Shown piece after piece: positions 11,652-20,812 of a stretch of DNA of 64,000 nucleotides. The notes under the pieces were generated by a model. That model worked only from the letters and a program-made list of their open reading frames with translations, searched no databases and was not told the origin of the DNA. Positions within the stretch are counted from its first letter, which is position 1. The number at the start of each line of letters is the position of its first letter. This DNA comes from Aplectana chamaeleonis (lineage: Eukaryota; Nematoda; Chromadorea; Rhabditida; Cosmocercidae), in the NCBI GenBank assembly GCA_029168955.1, contig JAPDOI010001356.1, positions 62,001 through 126,000 of the forward strand. Direction: 5' to 3'. Position numbers and translations under genes: made by a program.

Positions 11652-11655
11652 TTAA

Positions 11656-12130
11656 AGGCACTGTTCACGATAAACTTCATCCTCGAATTTTCCTAGGCAA
11701 ACGCTTCTCATGGCTCTCAGAAGCAGAACAGTGTCGAAGAAACAGGACGAAAAGCTACCCAGTAGCCGCAAAACGGCTTAGAAAAGTGAGCAAACCCCGC
11801 CGCTCTGGGCATGTCCGGCCCCTTTCCGCCCCGCGACGTGAACAATGGAACAATCGAGAACGTGAGAAGAGCGATAGTTTCCGATCAAAAGCCCCGTTCT
11901 GTCCTTCATTCTCAACTTATCTCTTTACTCAGGCCAGCTCGCATACATTGGCTGCAAAAGACGGAAGTTACAAGCCCCGGACAACTCGTCCACAATGCTT
12001 CCTAGCTCAATTTTTTGAGGGACCATAAATCCGTTCCCAGAAGGTCTTGTACGATTCCAGAGACATCATTGGAATGAGAATGGGACCGTTTTTAAGATGG
12101 GTGAAAAAACAAAGAAGATATTTTCCACCG
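11656..12130. mobile_element. TTAA-type MITE, right end not seen
   Basis: It starts AAGGCACTGTTCACGATAAAC directly after the TTAA of the preceding MITE and carries the interior shared with the copies at 22558, 39386, 40250 and 52017 (GCGATAGTTTCCGATCAA, TAAGCCCGGGGACAAC-like, AGAAGGTCTTGTACGATTCC). The homology fades near 12120 without a clear right end. The 129-codon frame 11639-12028 is noncoding. Confidence 0.65.
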
Positions 12131-12660
12131 CTCCACCGACTTGGCTCGTTTATGGAACAAAGAAGGGTTGGAACCCAATAACAAATTAGAGAGGCGGTCG
12201 GTGTAAAAGCGGAGCAGTCGATCGTTAGGGAATCTCATTATCAACAACTATATTTTGACATAACCGACCTCTCTGCTGTTAACTGCGCCCACCTGAAAAT
12301 GCCAGAGAAAACTTTCACAGCATGTTGAAATTGGAAAGAACAATCAAATGCTGGAAATGCAAAAAAGTTAATTCTAACCATGTTGTAGACAGCAACTTTA
12401 TATTCTCTGAAGATTCTCGGCTCTGAGCCCCATCGAACAGAATCGGGGCCGCTTGACAGTTTGGCTCTTGCTCTCAATTTCTGCTGTTGCTGTTCGGGCG
12501 AACTACAGGAGCTCGGACAACAACAACAGTGGCCCGGAAAGCAGCAACAGTGGCTCGGACAGCAACCGAAGTCGATTCGCAGATTGAGAGAACGAGCCGA
12601 GCTGTCAGTCGTCTCGAGGCCGAGAATCGCCCGAGTTGTTCTCCTCAGTCGCATTTTCAC
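12131..12660. other. hAT interior, CAG/CAACAA-rich
   Basis: Contains a CAACAACAACAG-rich stretch (12515-12570) giving Gln-rich or Thr-rich frames on either strand. One plus frame ends EVDSQIERTSRAVSRLEAE, which could be a coiled-coil relic, but there are no splice or domain signals to support a gene. Confidence 0.3.
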
Positions 12661-13241
12661 GATTTGTTACGATTTGTTACGATTCGTTACGATTTTAGGT
12701 CGAAATTTCGTAAATCGTAAATCGTAAAAAAATCGCCAAAAACGGCCGTAATTCGTAAATCGTAAACCGTAATTCGTAATTACGCACAGCCCTGGTGCCC
12801 ACGATCAGAACACTTCGGGTTTCCAACGTAAATCGAAAGACCCGGGGCTCAATGCATCAATAGTGCCGAAAAAACGGCTAAGAACGATCACAAAATAGCC
12901 CTTTACGGTCCCAAACTTGGATGTCCGCTCACGCCATGCCCACTTCCTAAACGGCTGCCGATCAAAGTTCCTGACTGAAGTGACCCGAATACAAGAAGGC
13001 AACCGATTATCAAATGGGGTAAGTTTTATTGAGCGGAGTGGATTGTAACCTCCTGGATGTATGTTGTTACCCCTAAGGCCGGATTTCAGTAGTTTACGGA
13101 TCGGTACCGGTTGAAAGGAGCGGGCGTGGCGTGAGCGGAACACTCAGGTTTAGGGCCGCACAGGTCTTTTTACGCTCGTTCGTAGCCGTTTTTCGGACAT
13201 TGGTGGTGTTTTCATATTTCTGGATCAGTGAGTGCATCGGA

Positions 13242-14402
13242 ATGATTTTCGCATACCTTCCCCGCTGTACACTTTTTCGACAGTTCTGTTATCAGGTCGA
13301 CTGTACCAACATCTGTTGCTCGCAAAAAAACAATAGAGGGAGTCGAAGTCAAACGATACCTCCTCATGAATATGCAGCAAAGGTTTGTCAATTCAAGGCC
13401 AATTTGTCTTCGAGTGGAAAACCAAGCACCGCCGGCTCGCCGTTGACCAAGACACGCTGCCATCCAATCGCCAAATCGCCGCGACCTTTACGCTACTAAC
13501 TGCCAACTGCTCCTGAAGCCATTTTAAACTTATCCAGTTCATCTCCAACTGATCACCCTTCTATGTCTCTGCTTTTATCAAGCTGGCTAAACGTGCGGTG
13601 GGGGCCAACCCATTAAAAGCGCCGGAAGGCTCACTTTTATCAGCGTGCGACCTCTCAAACGTGAGTACTTTTATGCAAGATTCACATTTTCCGTTGCATC
13701 AAGTCTTCAGAAAAAACTTTCTTGGTATTTCACTGATTATCAAATTAAACGTCGTTTTCACTCTGAAGAAAATTTCAATACAAAAATTTGAAATGGCACA
13801 CTCGAGAAAAGAAGTTCCTTGCGAGCAATTTAAACAGTTCAGCCCGGCTAAAAAAAAGATGAATCGTTCTGGAAAAAGGGATGAGTCGTCCTTCTTATTG
13901 GATGATGGTTGTACTGGTAAAACCGGCCGGAAATTCGAGAGGCGTTCGGCTCTTTCTAGAACTGATTTTTTAGCGTGTTCTTTCAGATTTTCAACAATTT
14001 TGTTTTTAATCTCGAAGGTGTAGAACGGAAAATTTTAAAAAATCACCTTCTCAACTCTAAAAATGTGTTCCCTTGAACTGCTAAACTTGTACTTGCATTT
14101 TGATAGAAAAACCAATTGTTTCGGTTTTAATGACAGAAACTTTTTATTTTTCCTAAAATGCTGAGCGGCGATGGTTTGCCAAAAATTAGGCGAAATGGGG
14201 AATACATACCGCTACTCTTCATCAGAGTAAGCACAATGCTCACAGAATTCAAAGCCACAACTCTCAAAAACAACCTTTCAATGAAAATAATAATTCGAAC
14301 TCTTCCGAAAATGTCCACGATAATAATTTAGAAATAAGAAAAAATGTTCAAGAAATTCTTAAATCGTTGTTTTTTGGAAGAGAAGAAATCACCATTCAAT
14401 AA
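13242..14402 (+). pseudogene. transposase-like coding region, decayed (Kolobok-type?)
   Basis: Protein-like frames join with small shifts. 13242-13390 reads SSVIRSTVPTSVARKKTIEG and VEVKRYLLMNMQQRF. 13393-13660 reads GQFVFEWKTKHRRLAVD, LPSNRQIAATFTLLTANC and FIKLAKRAVGANPLKAPEG with two in-frame TGA codons (about 13513 and 13549), then a GTGAGT donor at 13661. After an acceptor at about 13720 comes KKLSWYFTDYQIKRRF. A shift in an A5 run leads to MAHSRKEVPCEQFKQF (from 13793). A last open stretch 14187-14402 is Asn-rich and ends KSLFFGREEITIQ. The resemblance to TTAA-targeting Kolobok-type transposases is from memory of family style and is tentative. Its place between TTAA-type ends agrees. 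Confidence 0.35.
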
Positions 14403-15225
14403 ATGATGAATACTCTGATATTTGAATTCCGTTCAACCCTGAAAGTTCCTCTAAACAGTGCTAATTTCAGCGACTCAAAATTATTTTGAGGGGAACTTTA
14501 TTCTTGGAATATGTGGATATAACTTTTTTTACAAAGAAAGTCATAATTCTACACGTGGAAACTCGGAGAAAATTGGTATGGGGCTCCCAAAACTAATCTG
14601 AGATTGAACAGTTTCACATGTAGGGCTGGTTCAGCATTCGTCTCCTCGAGAATAAATTTGGAGAATCTACCCCGTTCTTTTCCTGCTCTGAAACGCAAAG
14701 CTTCGAGTATTCTTCTTGCATGGTATTTTTTCAATTTGGTTTTCTGCTGTATCATACTCTACGCCCGTTTTTTCACGTCGACCTTATGTAGTCTATTGAT
14801 AAAAATAAATAAATAAATCGTTTTTCAAAATGAGAGAAACATATTATCACGCCTAATTCACATCTCTACAGTCCCGAAACCGGGTGAAAATCAATTATTG
14901 TTCAAGGTATAGCGGAATTCTGTGTCAAGAAACGTTTTTTGAGACTCACAATCACTACTGACCGAGGCCTGTGTTGAACGGCCCTCGCAAACTCGTGCCA
15001 GATACGAGGCCGACTAGGGTGGGCATGAGACAGCCCATAGTGCCAGCATCAATTCCATCAGCTATAGCGAAGATCAAAGGATATAATCAAGTATTAATAA
15101 GCCGTTGTAGATACGAATGAGCCTCAATGAGGTCTCTATTTTTGATAGGTCGACCCAGCAGTGATGCTGAGCTCGACATATCCCCTGCAGGAAAACGATT
15201 TTGAGAAAGAAAGGAAAGATCATAA
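14403..15225. other. no gene recognised
   Basis: AT-rich sequence with a few short frames and no recognisable domain. The ATAAATAAATAAAT run at 14804-14818 is a simple repeat. Confidence 0.35.
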
Positions 15226-15450
15226 ATGAAGAGCAGCAATTGGGGCCACAATGAAGAGCAGCAGTTGGGGAGAGAAGAGCAGCAGTTGGGGCCACAATGA
15301 GGAGCAGCAGTTGGGGCCACAATGAAGAGCAGCAGTTGGGGTGACGAGTGGAGCGGTTGGGGCGACTGTAGCAGCAGGTGGGGCCACTATACGAGTAGCA
15401 GTTGGGGCAGTGAGCGGAGCAACAGAACATAACGTGCTGCCCTGGGCAGC
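15226..15450. repeat. tandem repeat, unit GAGCAGCAGTTGGGGCCACA
   Basis: About eight degenerate copies of a ~25-bp unit (GAGCAGCAGTTGGGGCCACA then ATGAA) run from 15228, with shortened units in the middle. The Cys-rich and Ala-rich frames across it on the minus strand (15074-15528) are repeat translations, not genes. Confidence 0.8.
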
Positions 15451-15540
15451 AGTTGGGGAACGAAAGGGGCTTACACCTCGACGAGTAAATGCGTTAGTAA
15501 TCCCTCGTGCTGCCTTACTAAGCCGCAAGTATCTGAGTCA

Positions 15541-15625
15541 CTGAAGAATGGGGTTTCGATTTGCGAGGATGATCTACCGTCGCAGCCCCGTTCACTCATC
15601 GGACTAAAATTATTGCGCGAACTCT
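15541..15625 (+). repeat. TAGTCTGA-family repeat, truncated copy
   Basis: Right half of a dispersed ~150-bp repeat: GAATGGGGTTTCGATTTGCG, then GATCTACCGTCGCAGCCCCG and ATCGGACTAAAATTATTGCG. Other copies are at 15785, 18312, 20651, 28813 and 37510. Confidence 0.65.
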
Positions 15626-15665
15626 ATGTTATAGCATATGACACCGAGTTTGCGCCAATTCATTT
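15618..15665. repeat. short palindromic element
   Basis: TTGCGCGAACTCTATGTTATA pairs imperfectly with TGACACCGAGTTTGCGCCAA around a GCATA centre. A longer version is at 30024-30088. Confidence 0.5.
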
Positions 15666-15784
15666 GTTCGCCTTTCATTTGTTCAAATCGAATAGGCTTT
15701 CTGGTGCAGGAGGCGTTCCGATTACTTCAACACTCCTGTTTGGATTCAACGTTGATCACTCCAGAGCCGGCATACACCATTGGA

Positions 15785-15945
15785 TGTATGGTTTCCGTTT
15801 TTGTTTTAGTCTGACGCTTGGACAAGGCGGCTGGCCGCGTGGGGTTGGCAGCCTTACTGGAGAATGGGGTTTCGATTCGCGCGGGGTGATCTACCGTCGC
15901 AGTCCCGTCCATTCATCAGACTAGAATTACTACGCGAACTTTACA
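15785..15945 (+). repeat. TAGTCTGA-family repeat copy
   Basis: Runs from GTATGGTTTCCGTTTTTGTT through TTTAGTCTGACG, GGCTGGCCGCGTGGGGTTGG and GATCTACCGTCGCAGTCCCG to CATCAGACTAGAATTACTAC. The inverted TTTAGTCTGA...TCAGACTAA ends suggest a MITE. It overlaps frames that are therefore noncoding. Confidence 0.7.
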
Positions 15946-16172
15946 CGCGCACGTTCACCGAAAAACGTGCACAAATTCAGGCAGACAGAGCGATAGAGTG
16001 TACGGTGAGAGGGCAAAACATCCCGCGTGCAAAGTGCCCGCGCCCATTTTGGGTTTATGCCGGTTCAGGCTCGTTTTCGGTCGTCCTTTCGTCACTGGGT
16101 CCCCAGGTTCCCCTACGCTTATCATTTTACGGCGGTATCTCCAAAACAATATCTATCGCGAGCGATGCCTTC

Positions 16173-16771
16173 AAACTTCTAATCTTACTAAGGGACCATC
16201 TTGTTGCGATTATTCTGCTTTTCTCAAGCTTCTCCAGATTGGACTTACGGGTCGCCAATTACTCAGGCTGTTGTGTCGAGTCTTCGACGAGAGCCGTCTG
16301 ATTGAAACGCAGCACACCGCTCATCAATTTCACCGCTTGGAGCCACTAGAGGATGAACGCGAAACCATAGAAAGAAAAGTTTTCTACTAACGCTCACCCA
16401 ATTTGGATGCCATGGCATGCTTTACTGCACTTCCTAGAATACTATTCGGTAAGGTTAGAGAGTAATCCTGGCTCAAAAACATGTACTTGCGTCTGAATAA
16501 CAGAAATGTGTACATATCAGGTTACCTAAAAACTCCCCCACCTGTTGCAACACCCTCAAAGTGGGATAACCAGCAAAGTCGACTACTAGCTTATCACGAG
16601 TGGATTAGTACTTTGTTGAGAAGTCGTGACAAAGGGCCTATCTGTTAATATTTGCGTGGGAATTAAGGCAAGTGAAAGCTATTTGAGCTCTCTTAAAATG
16701 TCTTAGGCACTCTAAGGAAACGCTTATACTGATGGAAGACCTTCAGTGCTTTTTGTCACAAGAATGTAACA
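16173..16771. other. no gene recognised
   Basis: No conserved frame, RNA gene or element end seen. Confidence 0.35.
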
Positions 16772-16990
16772 AGGTTTCTGAGTTTAACACTGAGCTTAGA
16801 TAGCAGGCAGGAATCGAACCAGCATCGCATCGCTTTCCGGGTGATATTGTTACCATTACACTATCGACAACGCTCTGCATTCCTCAGCTAATTTACACAT
16901 GAACTGTGTAGGCAAAACAACAACCACCCGTTAACGGGTATGATCCGGAAAGCACAAATTGGCATTAAATCCAGTTAAGCTGGGGCCTTT
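16772..16990 (-). mobile_element. tRNA-derived SINE, copy 1
   Basis: Read on the minus strand it has a tRNA-like core with an A-box-like TAGTGTAATGG and a perfect B-box GGTTCGATTCC, the internal RNA polymerase III promoter. The flanking non-tRNA part (CCCGTTAACGGGTATGATCC, then AAATCCAGTTAAGCTGGGGC on the plus strand) is shared with the second copy at 59046-59265. The conserved stretch is about 220 bp, so this is a repeat family and not a functional tRNA gene. The anticodon stem is poor. Confidence 0.7.
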
Positions 16991-18311
16991 CGAAGACACA
17001 ATTTTGATGTTCTAGACGAACTGAGAAGTTGATAAATTGCCATCATGAGCAAATAAAACCTCATATTTGAAAAGCAGGGAGTTTTACCACGTTTATCGCA
17101 TGAGGATCTATTGCTAACTGTTGTGAATTTGGAAATTTCAATACATTCTCAGACACTGCGGGGGGGGAGGTGAGCTCCGGACAATAGAGCCCGTTTTCGA
17201 ATAGGGGAGCGACAGCAGAGGCCTCACTCGAGTGGGGCTTCAGGGAAGGCCCTGCTCTATTCCGGCGCTATTCGGCCCCCTCCCGCCCCTAGAGGAAGAG
17301 ACGAAAGAGATTTTAAAAGTTGGAAGGGCAGTTTACGACTGTAGAGGCCAAAGAAGGCATAGTAGGTCTAACGCACGCATCGTCATTCACGTCAAATTTT
17401 GTCCCGATTTGACGTAATTTCTCCCGTGATTTCTCAATCACGTGTTCAACCAGTATATAAGGCGCCCCACCTCATCGAGTGCCACACTCGGCCCAATAGG
17501 GCCGGCCCTGGACGGGGGCTTTGAGTTCCCATGAGAAAGGGGCATTTTTGGGGAAGAGAAGACGACGCTTTCTGGGAGGGGGTTGACGCCAGTGCTCCGG
17601 AGCGGTGGCGTGAGTGCTTCGGGGCCGTGACGTGAGTGCTCCGGGTCGGCAGAGCTTCAGGGCAGTGATGGCAGGGCTTCAAGGCAGTGACGGCAGGACT
17701 CAGATTAAGCGAATTCTCTCTTCGACACTCGCCCCCCCCCTCCGAATTGTATTACGGGAGAAAAGACAGCAGCGACAAACTTGTTTCGTTGAGTTCTGGT
17801 CCGGGTCATATTATCTTACTCAAAACCGCATTAGATCTTACATCCTGTGGCAGATAACGGCCGCGATGACCGCAGTGCGACACCATCAACATTTTTGAGT
17901 CTACGAGCCCACCGGGCTATGGTTCTGCTCTACAACGGGCTCATGTTTGACACAACTGATCAACATCTTCGATACTAGAGTTGAACGAGGTCGATAAAGA
18001 TGTGAATCGGTAACTTCAAGGACTAATGCCACAATATTATTTTGCTCGTGTAGACTGTTTCTGAGGTGGCAACTATGTATTAAAACGACTCAATGAGCCC
18101 GGAAACCCTCCTGACCCCCCCATAGCCAGGGATCTTCAACAACCTTTCACATTGTGCAGTCCCCTTCAAAAAGCCAGGCGTGCAGTTCTATGAATTACTC
18201 ACCCACTTTCTAAAATTCATGTTCCTTTGCATAATTTTTTACCTCAAGATCCCTTTACTGCAATATGATGTTGTGGCACTATAAGCGTGAGTCTCTAATA
18301 ACTTCATAGAG
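16991..18311. other. GC-rich spacer, no gene recognised
   Basis: Apart from the TATA-like site this holds C-rich and G-rich runs (17159-17167, 17732-17740) and GGCCNNGGCC-type blocks. The frames on both strands have no supportive motif. Confidence 0.35.
17450..17466 (+). promoter_or_regulatory. possible TATA-type core promoter
   Basis: CAGTATATAAGGCGCC is a strong TATA-box match, with TGACGTAA (CRE-like) about 40 bases upstream at 17409-17416. The sequence downstream is GC-rich and holds a 94-codon frame (17614-17898) without recognisable homology. It might be the promoter of a retroelement LTR or an unannotated transcript; no paired LTR is seen. Confidence 0.2.
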
Positions 18312-18470
18312 TGCGCGCAATCATTTTAGTCTGAGGAGTGGACGGGGCCGCGAAGGTAGATCACCCCACGCTAATCGAAACGCCATTCTCCAGTGAGGCC
18401 GCCAACCCCACACGGCCAGCCGCCTGGTACATGAGTCAGACTAGAAAGAAAACGAAAACCATATATCGAG
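18312..18470 (-). repeat. TAGTCTGA-family repeat copy
   Basis: Minus-orientation copy: TTTAGTCTGAGGAGTGGACG, GGTAGATCACCCCACGCTAA, GCCAACCCCACACGGCCAGC and GTCAGACTAGAAAGAAAACG. The 64-codon frame here is noncoding. Confidence 0.7.
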
Positions 18471-19224
18471 TTCTGTCAACACGCATTACATCTGCAAGAA
18501 TCGCGTCACACGTAACAATGCAAAACGTGTAGGCTTTATTGACAGAAAATGTTGTCTGATCACTATTATTTCGTGGAGTCACTTACATTATAAGCTGATG
18601 ATTGATAGAGTACTGCAAAATTTATTTCTCACCTTCTTTTAAAAATCCTTCTATTCTCTCAATAGAACCAGTTTGCCTACTTCTTAATCGTTTCAATCCG
18701 TTTTTCAAACGCTATTCTGCTTCAAGGTGCTACCACAGAAGTTTCCCATAGAAAATTCAAAAGAAAAATTTATCGTGAACGTAGCCAGTAATTCTTCTTG
18801 GGGACTATGAAGGCAACTCGAATGGTTAGTAACTGCAGCTAAAAGTCGACCGTAGCCAACATTTCGGAAACTTCGATTTCGTCTCTAAAAGGAAACTGAT
18901 GCAAGCCATCGAGTAATGTTAAATATTAGCTAGCGACGGAGTGATGTCATACCATCCCTTGGGCACTTTTTTCTATTAAAACGGATTATGGCTTGCGCGT
19001 CAATAGGACTTGTCATTTTCGCTGCTCGACCATGATTTGCTCTTCTTTGTAAAAAGTTCTTGAACGAAGTTAGTCATAAGCAAGCACAGCTTTGATTGGG
19101 AGTAGAACCACTCTGATTGTGCTGAACTGGTGCTCAATTAATTCCACGCATTTTTGTATTATTAGGGGCAGTTTCATTTCACTAGCCTAATATATTTGTA
19201 TTATAAGGTGACTGTTTTCATGGT
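18471..19224. other. no gene recognised
   Basis: AT-rich DNA without recognisable exon, RNA or element boundaries. Confidence 0.35.
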
Positions 19225-19390
19225 GGGCATCGCCTCGAACATAGGCTCTGGAAAATCTCTAGTGACCTGTCGATTTCGATTATCACCAGTACCGGAGCCG
19301 TGGGACTCGGTGAGATGTACTTAACTGGTGATAAGGAGGTTCCGACGAAAAAGCCACCGCTCCGCGTGGTGATAATTGAAAACAGGAGTT
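19225..19390. repeat. dispersed repeat, inverted partner at 23405-23560
   Basis: AGGCTCTGGAAAATCTCTAG, CGATTATCACCAGTACCGGAG and CGAAAAAGCCACCGCTCCGC are found inverted in the 23.4-kb copy (CACAGCGCGGAGCGATGGCTT ... GTCACTAGGATTTTGCCAGAG). The two copies are about 4.2 kb apart. Confidence 0.55.
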
Positions 19391-19415
19391 CACTACAAAT
19401 GTAAAAGAGTCTATA

Positions 19416-19933
19416 CAGTTTACTGCACTGTTTAAAGGCTAGGGGGCGGTTGCGGTCGACACACCAAAACTACTGTGGAAAACCTGGCTTTTCGCCAGAT
19501 TTCGTCATCGATCGACAGCACAGCCGATTTTCTGGGTGTGTTACGGTTTTCGTATTTTCCTCTGTTTTGTTTCTGCTTTATTTTTGGTTCTGACCTTTTT
19601 AGTATTGCAAATAGGGGCTTTTTAGTGCGTGAGGAGAAATAATCGTCTGTTCTGATCTTAAAGTGTCTTTTTTGAAATTCTACTTTAAAATTGAAAAACG
19701 GCTTATTCCCCTTCCCCGCGCACTAAGAAAAGCCCCTATTTGCGACAATATAAGAGTCAGAAACAAAAATGAAGCTGAATGAAGCATGAGAAAAAGACGA
19801 AACACCGTAACTCACTCAGGAAATCAGCTGTGCTGTCGATCCATGACCAAATCTGGCTAAGCGTCAGGTTTCCACCGTAGTTTTAGTGTGTCGACCGCAA
19901 CCGCACCGTAGCCATTAGGATTGCGGTAAACTG
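19416..19933. mobile_element. 518-bp foldback MITE, TA-flanked
   Basis: Ends read TACAGTTTACTGCA...TGCGGTAAACTGTA, and the arms of about 230 bp pair throughout (GGTTGCGGTCGACACACCAAA against GTGTGTCGACCGCAACC; AGGGGCTTTTTAGTGCG against CGCACTAAGAAAAGCCCCT). TA at 19414-19415 and 19934-19935 fits a Tc1/mariner-type target duplication. The end motif TACAGT is shared with the 1775 element and the Tc1-like element at 42103. Confidence 0.8.
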
Positions 19934-20250
19934 TAGCAGTTGTTGTCCCTAAAACGCACGTTTCTTAGGGACACACGAATTTTTCACCCGGTTTCAAATC
20001 GAGGTAAGCAAAAAGGATATCGTGTGAATGACTCCTCCCTTCTTCCAGTATCTCACTTTGTAACGATTTCGTTCCTACTTTGACCCACTAAGCCACAATT
20101 AAAACTGCGTTTCCTAAATTTGTTCTTCGCTCTACACTGAGTTTGCTCCTCTCCTTGAGAACATACGCGCGTTGTTATCACAAATCTAGCAATATATGAT
20201 TATTGCGTCAAAACCTAATTTGTGGCATTGCGCACAAACAAAAAAAGATA

Positions 20251-20529
20251 CTGTGCTGATCTGGGTCAAATTCCGGTCCGCAATTGCGTCTCGACACGCT
20301 TTGCGGCCGCACGCGCCCGAGTCAGTCGGGTTTCCTGCGCCAAAGCCGACTCGATATGGCTTTTTTATACAGTTTTCTTCAATTTTGTTTAGTTTCCAGT
20401 TTCTAAAACCCATACAGAGTCAACAGATTGGCGGGTGCGGCGCTGGAAACTCTTCCGACTCGAAAGCGCGCGGCTGCAAAGCGTGTCGAGACGCAAATAC
20501 GGACCGGAATTTGACCCAGATAAGCACAA
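20251..20529. mobile_element. 279-bp MITE, second copy of the 5741 family
   Basis: Same ends (CTGTGCTGATCTGGGTCAAA and TTTGACCCAGATAAGCACAA) and same GCGTCTCGACACGCTTTGCG arms as 5741-6020. TA on both sides. The 119-codon plus-strand frame and the minus-strand frames over it are not genes. Confidence 0.8.
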
Positions 20530-20650
20530 TAAATATCGTGATAAATATCGGATAACAGAAAATCGTGTTTAAATTCATGATAGCTCTTTGATCACAGAAT
20601 CTCGCATAAGGCAAGTAACTTTTGTATTACCATTGAATGAAATGGCAACT

Positions 20651-20812
20651 GTATGGTTTCCGTTTTCGATTTAGTCTGACAAATTGACCAGGCGGCTGGC
20701 CGTGCGGGGTTGGCGGCCTCACTGGAGAACGGTGTTTCGATTCGCGCGAGGTGATCTACCGTCGCAGCCCTGTCCATTCATCGGAATAAAGCTATTACGC
20801 AAACTCTATATC
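20651..20812 (+). repeat. TAGTCTGA-family repeat copy
   Basis: GTATGGTTTCCGTTTTCGAT through GATCTACCGTCGCAGCCCTG to TTACGCAAACTCTAT, matching the other copies along about 150 bp. Confidence 0.7.

Larger units (their letters stand above)
8668..12794. mobile_element. hAT-type non-autonomous element with nested insertions
   Basis: The termini CAGGGCTGTGCGTAA and TTACGCACAGCCCTG are perfect inverted repeats starting with the CAGGG typical of hAT. The 8-bp sequence GTGCCCAC is duplicated exactly at 8660-8667 and 12795-12802, the hAT TSD length. Subterminal regions at both ends are packed with CGTAAATCGTAA and CGTAATTCGTAA repeats (8691-8763, 12661-12776), as expected for transposase-binding subterminal repeats. 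No hAT transposase is present. It contains a CR1-like retrotransposon and two TTAA MITEs, so it is older than these. Confidence 0.88.
8655..16170. mobile_element. candidate TTAA-type transposon, interrupted by hAT
   Basis: The left end AGGCAGTGCCCAC is cut by the hAT insertion at 8668 and resumes after its TSD as GATCAGAACA at 12803. A decayed right end (GCGAGCGATGCCT, 16158-16170, followed by TCAA) has just inside it, at 16060-16110, a segment whose complement resembles the interior of the MITEs at 5011 and 62772 (CCAGTG-CGAAAGRACG...GAAAACGAGCC). Removing the hAT insert leaves about 3.4 kb, a plausible autonomous size. A transposase-like region lies between. The flanks are TTGA and TCAA rather than TTAA, so the boundary call is tentative. 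Confidence 0.35.

Noticed and set aside
11639..12028. 129-codon plus-strand frame
   Set aside because: It covers the MITE starting at 11656; homologous segments at other copies are not open in the same frame.
12241..12727. Gln/Cys-rich frames on both strands
   Set aside because: They arise from CAACAACAG repeats within the hAT interior.
15074..15544. Cys/Ala-rich frames of 67-118 codons
   Set aside because: Translations of the GAGCAGCAGTTGGGG tandem repeat in several frames.
17230..17900. LTR retrotransposon promoter region with TATATAAGG
   Set aside because: No second LTR, primer-binding site or gag/pol frame in the window; kept only as a weak promoter candidate.
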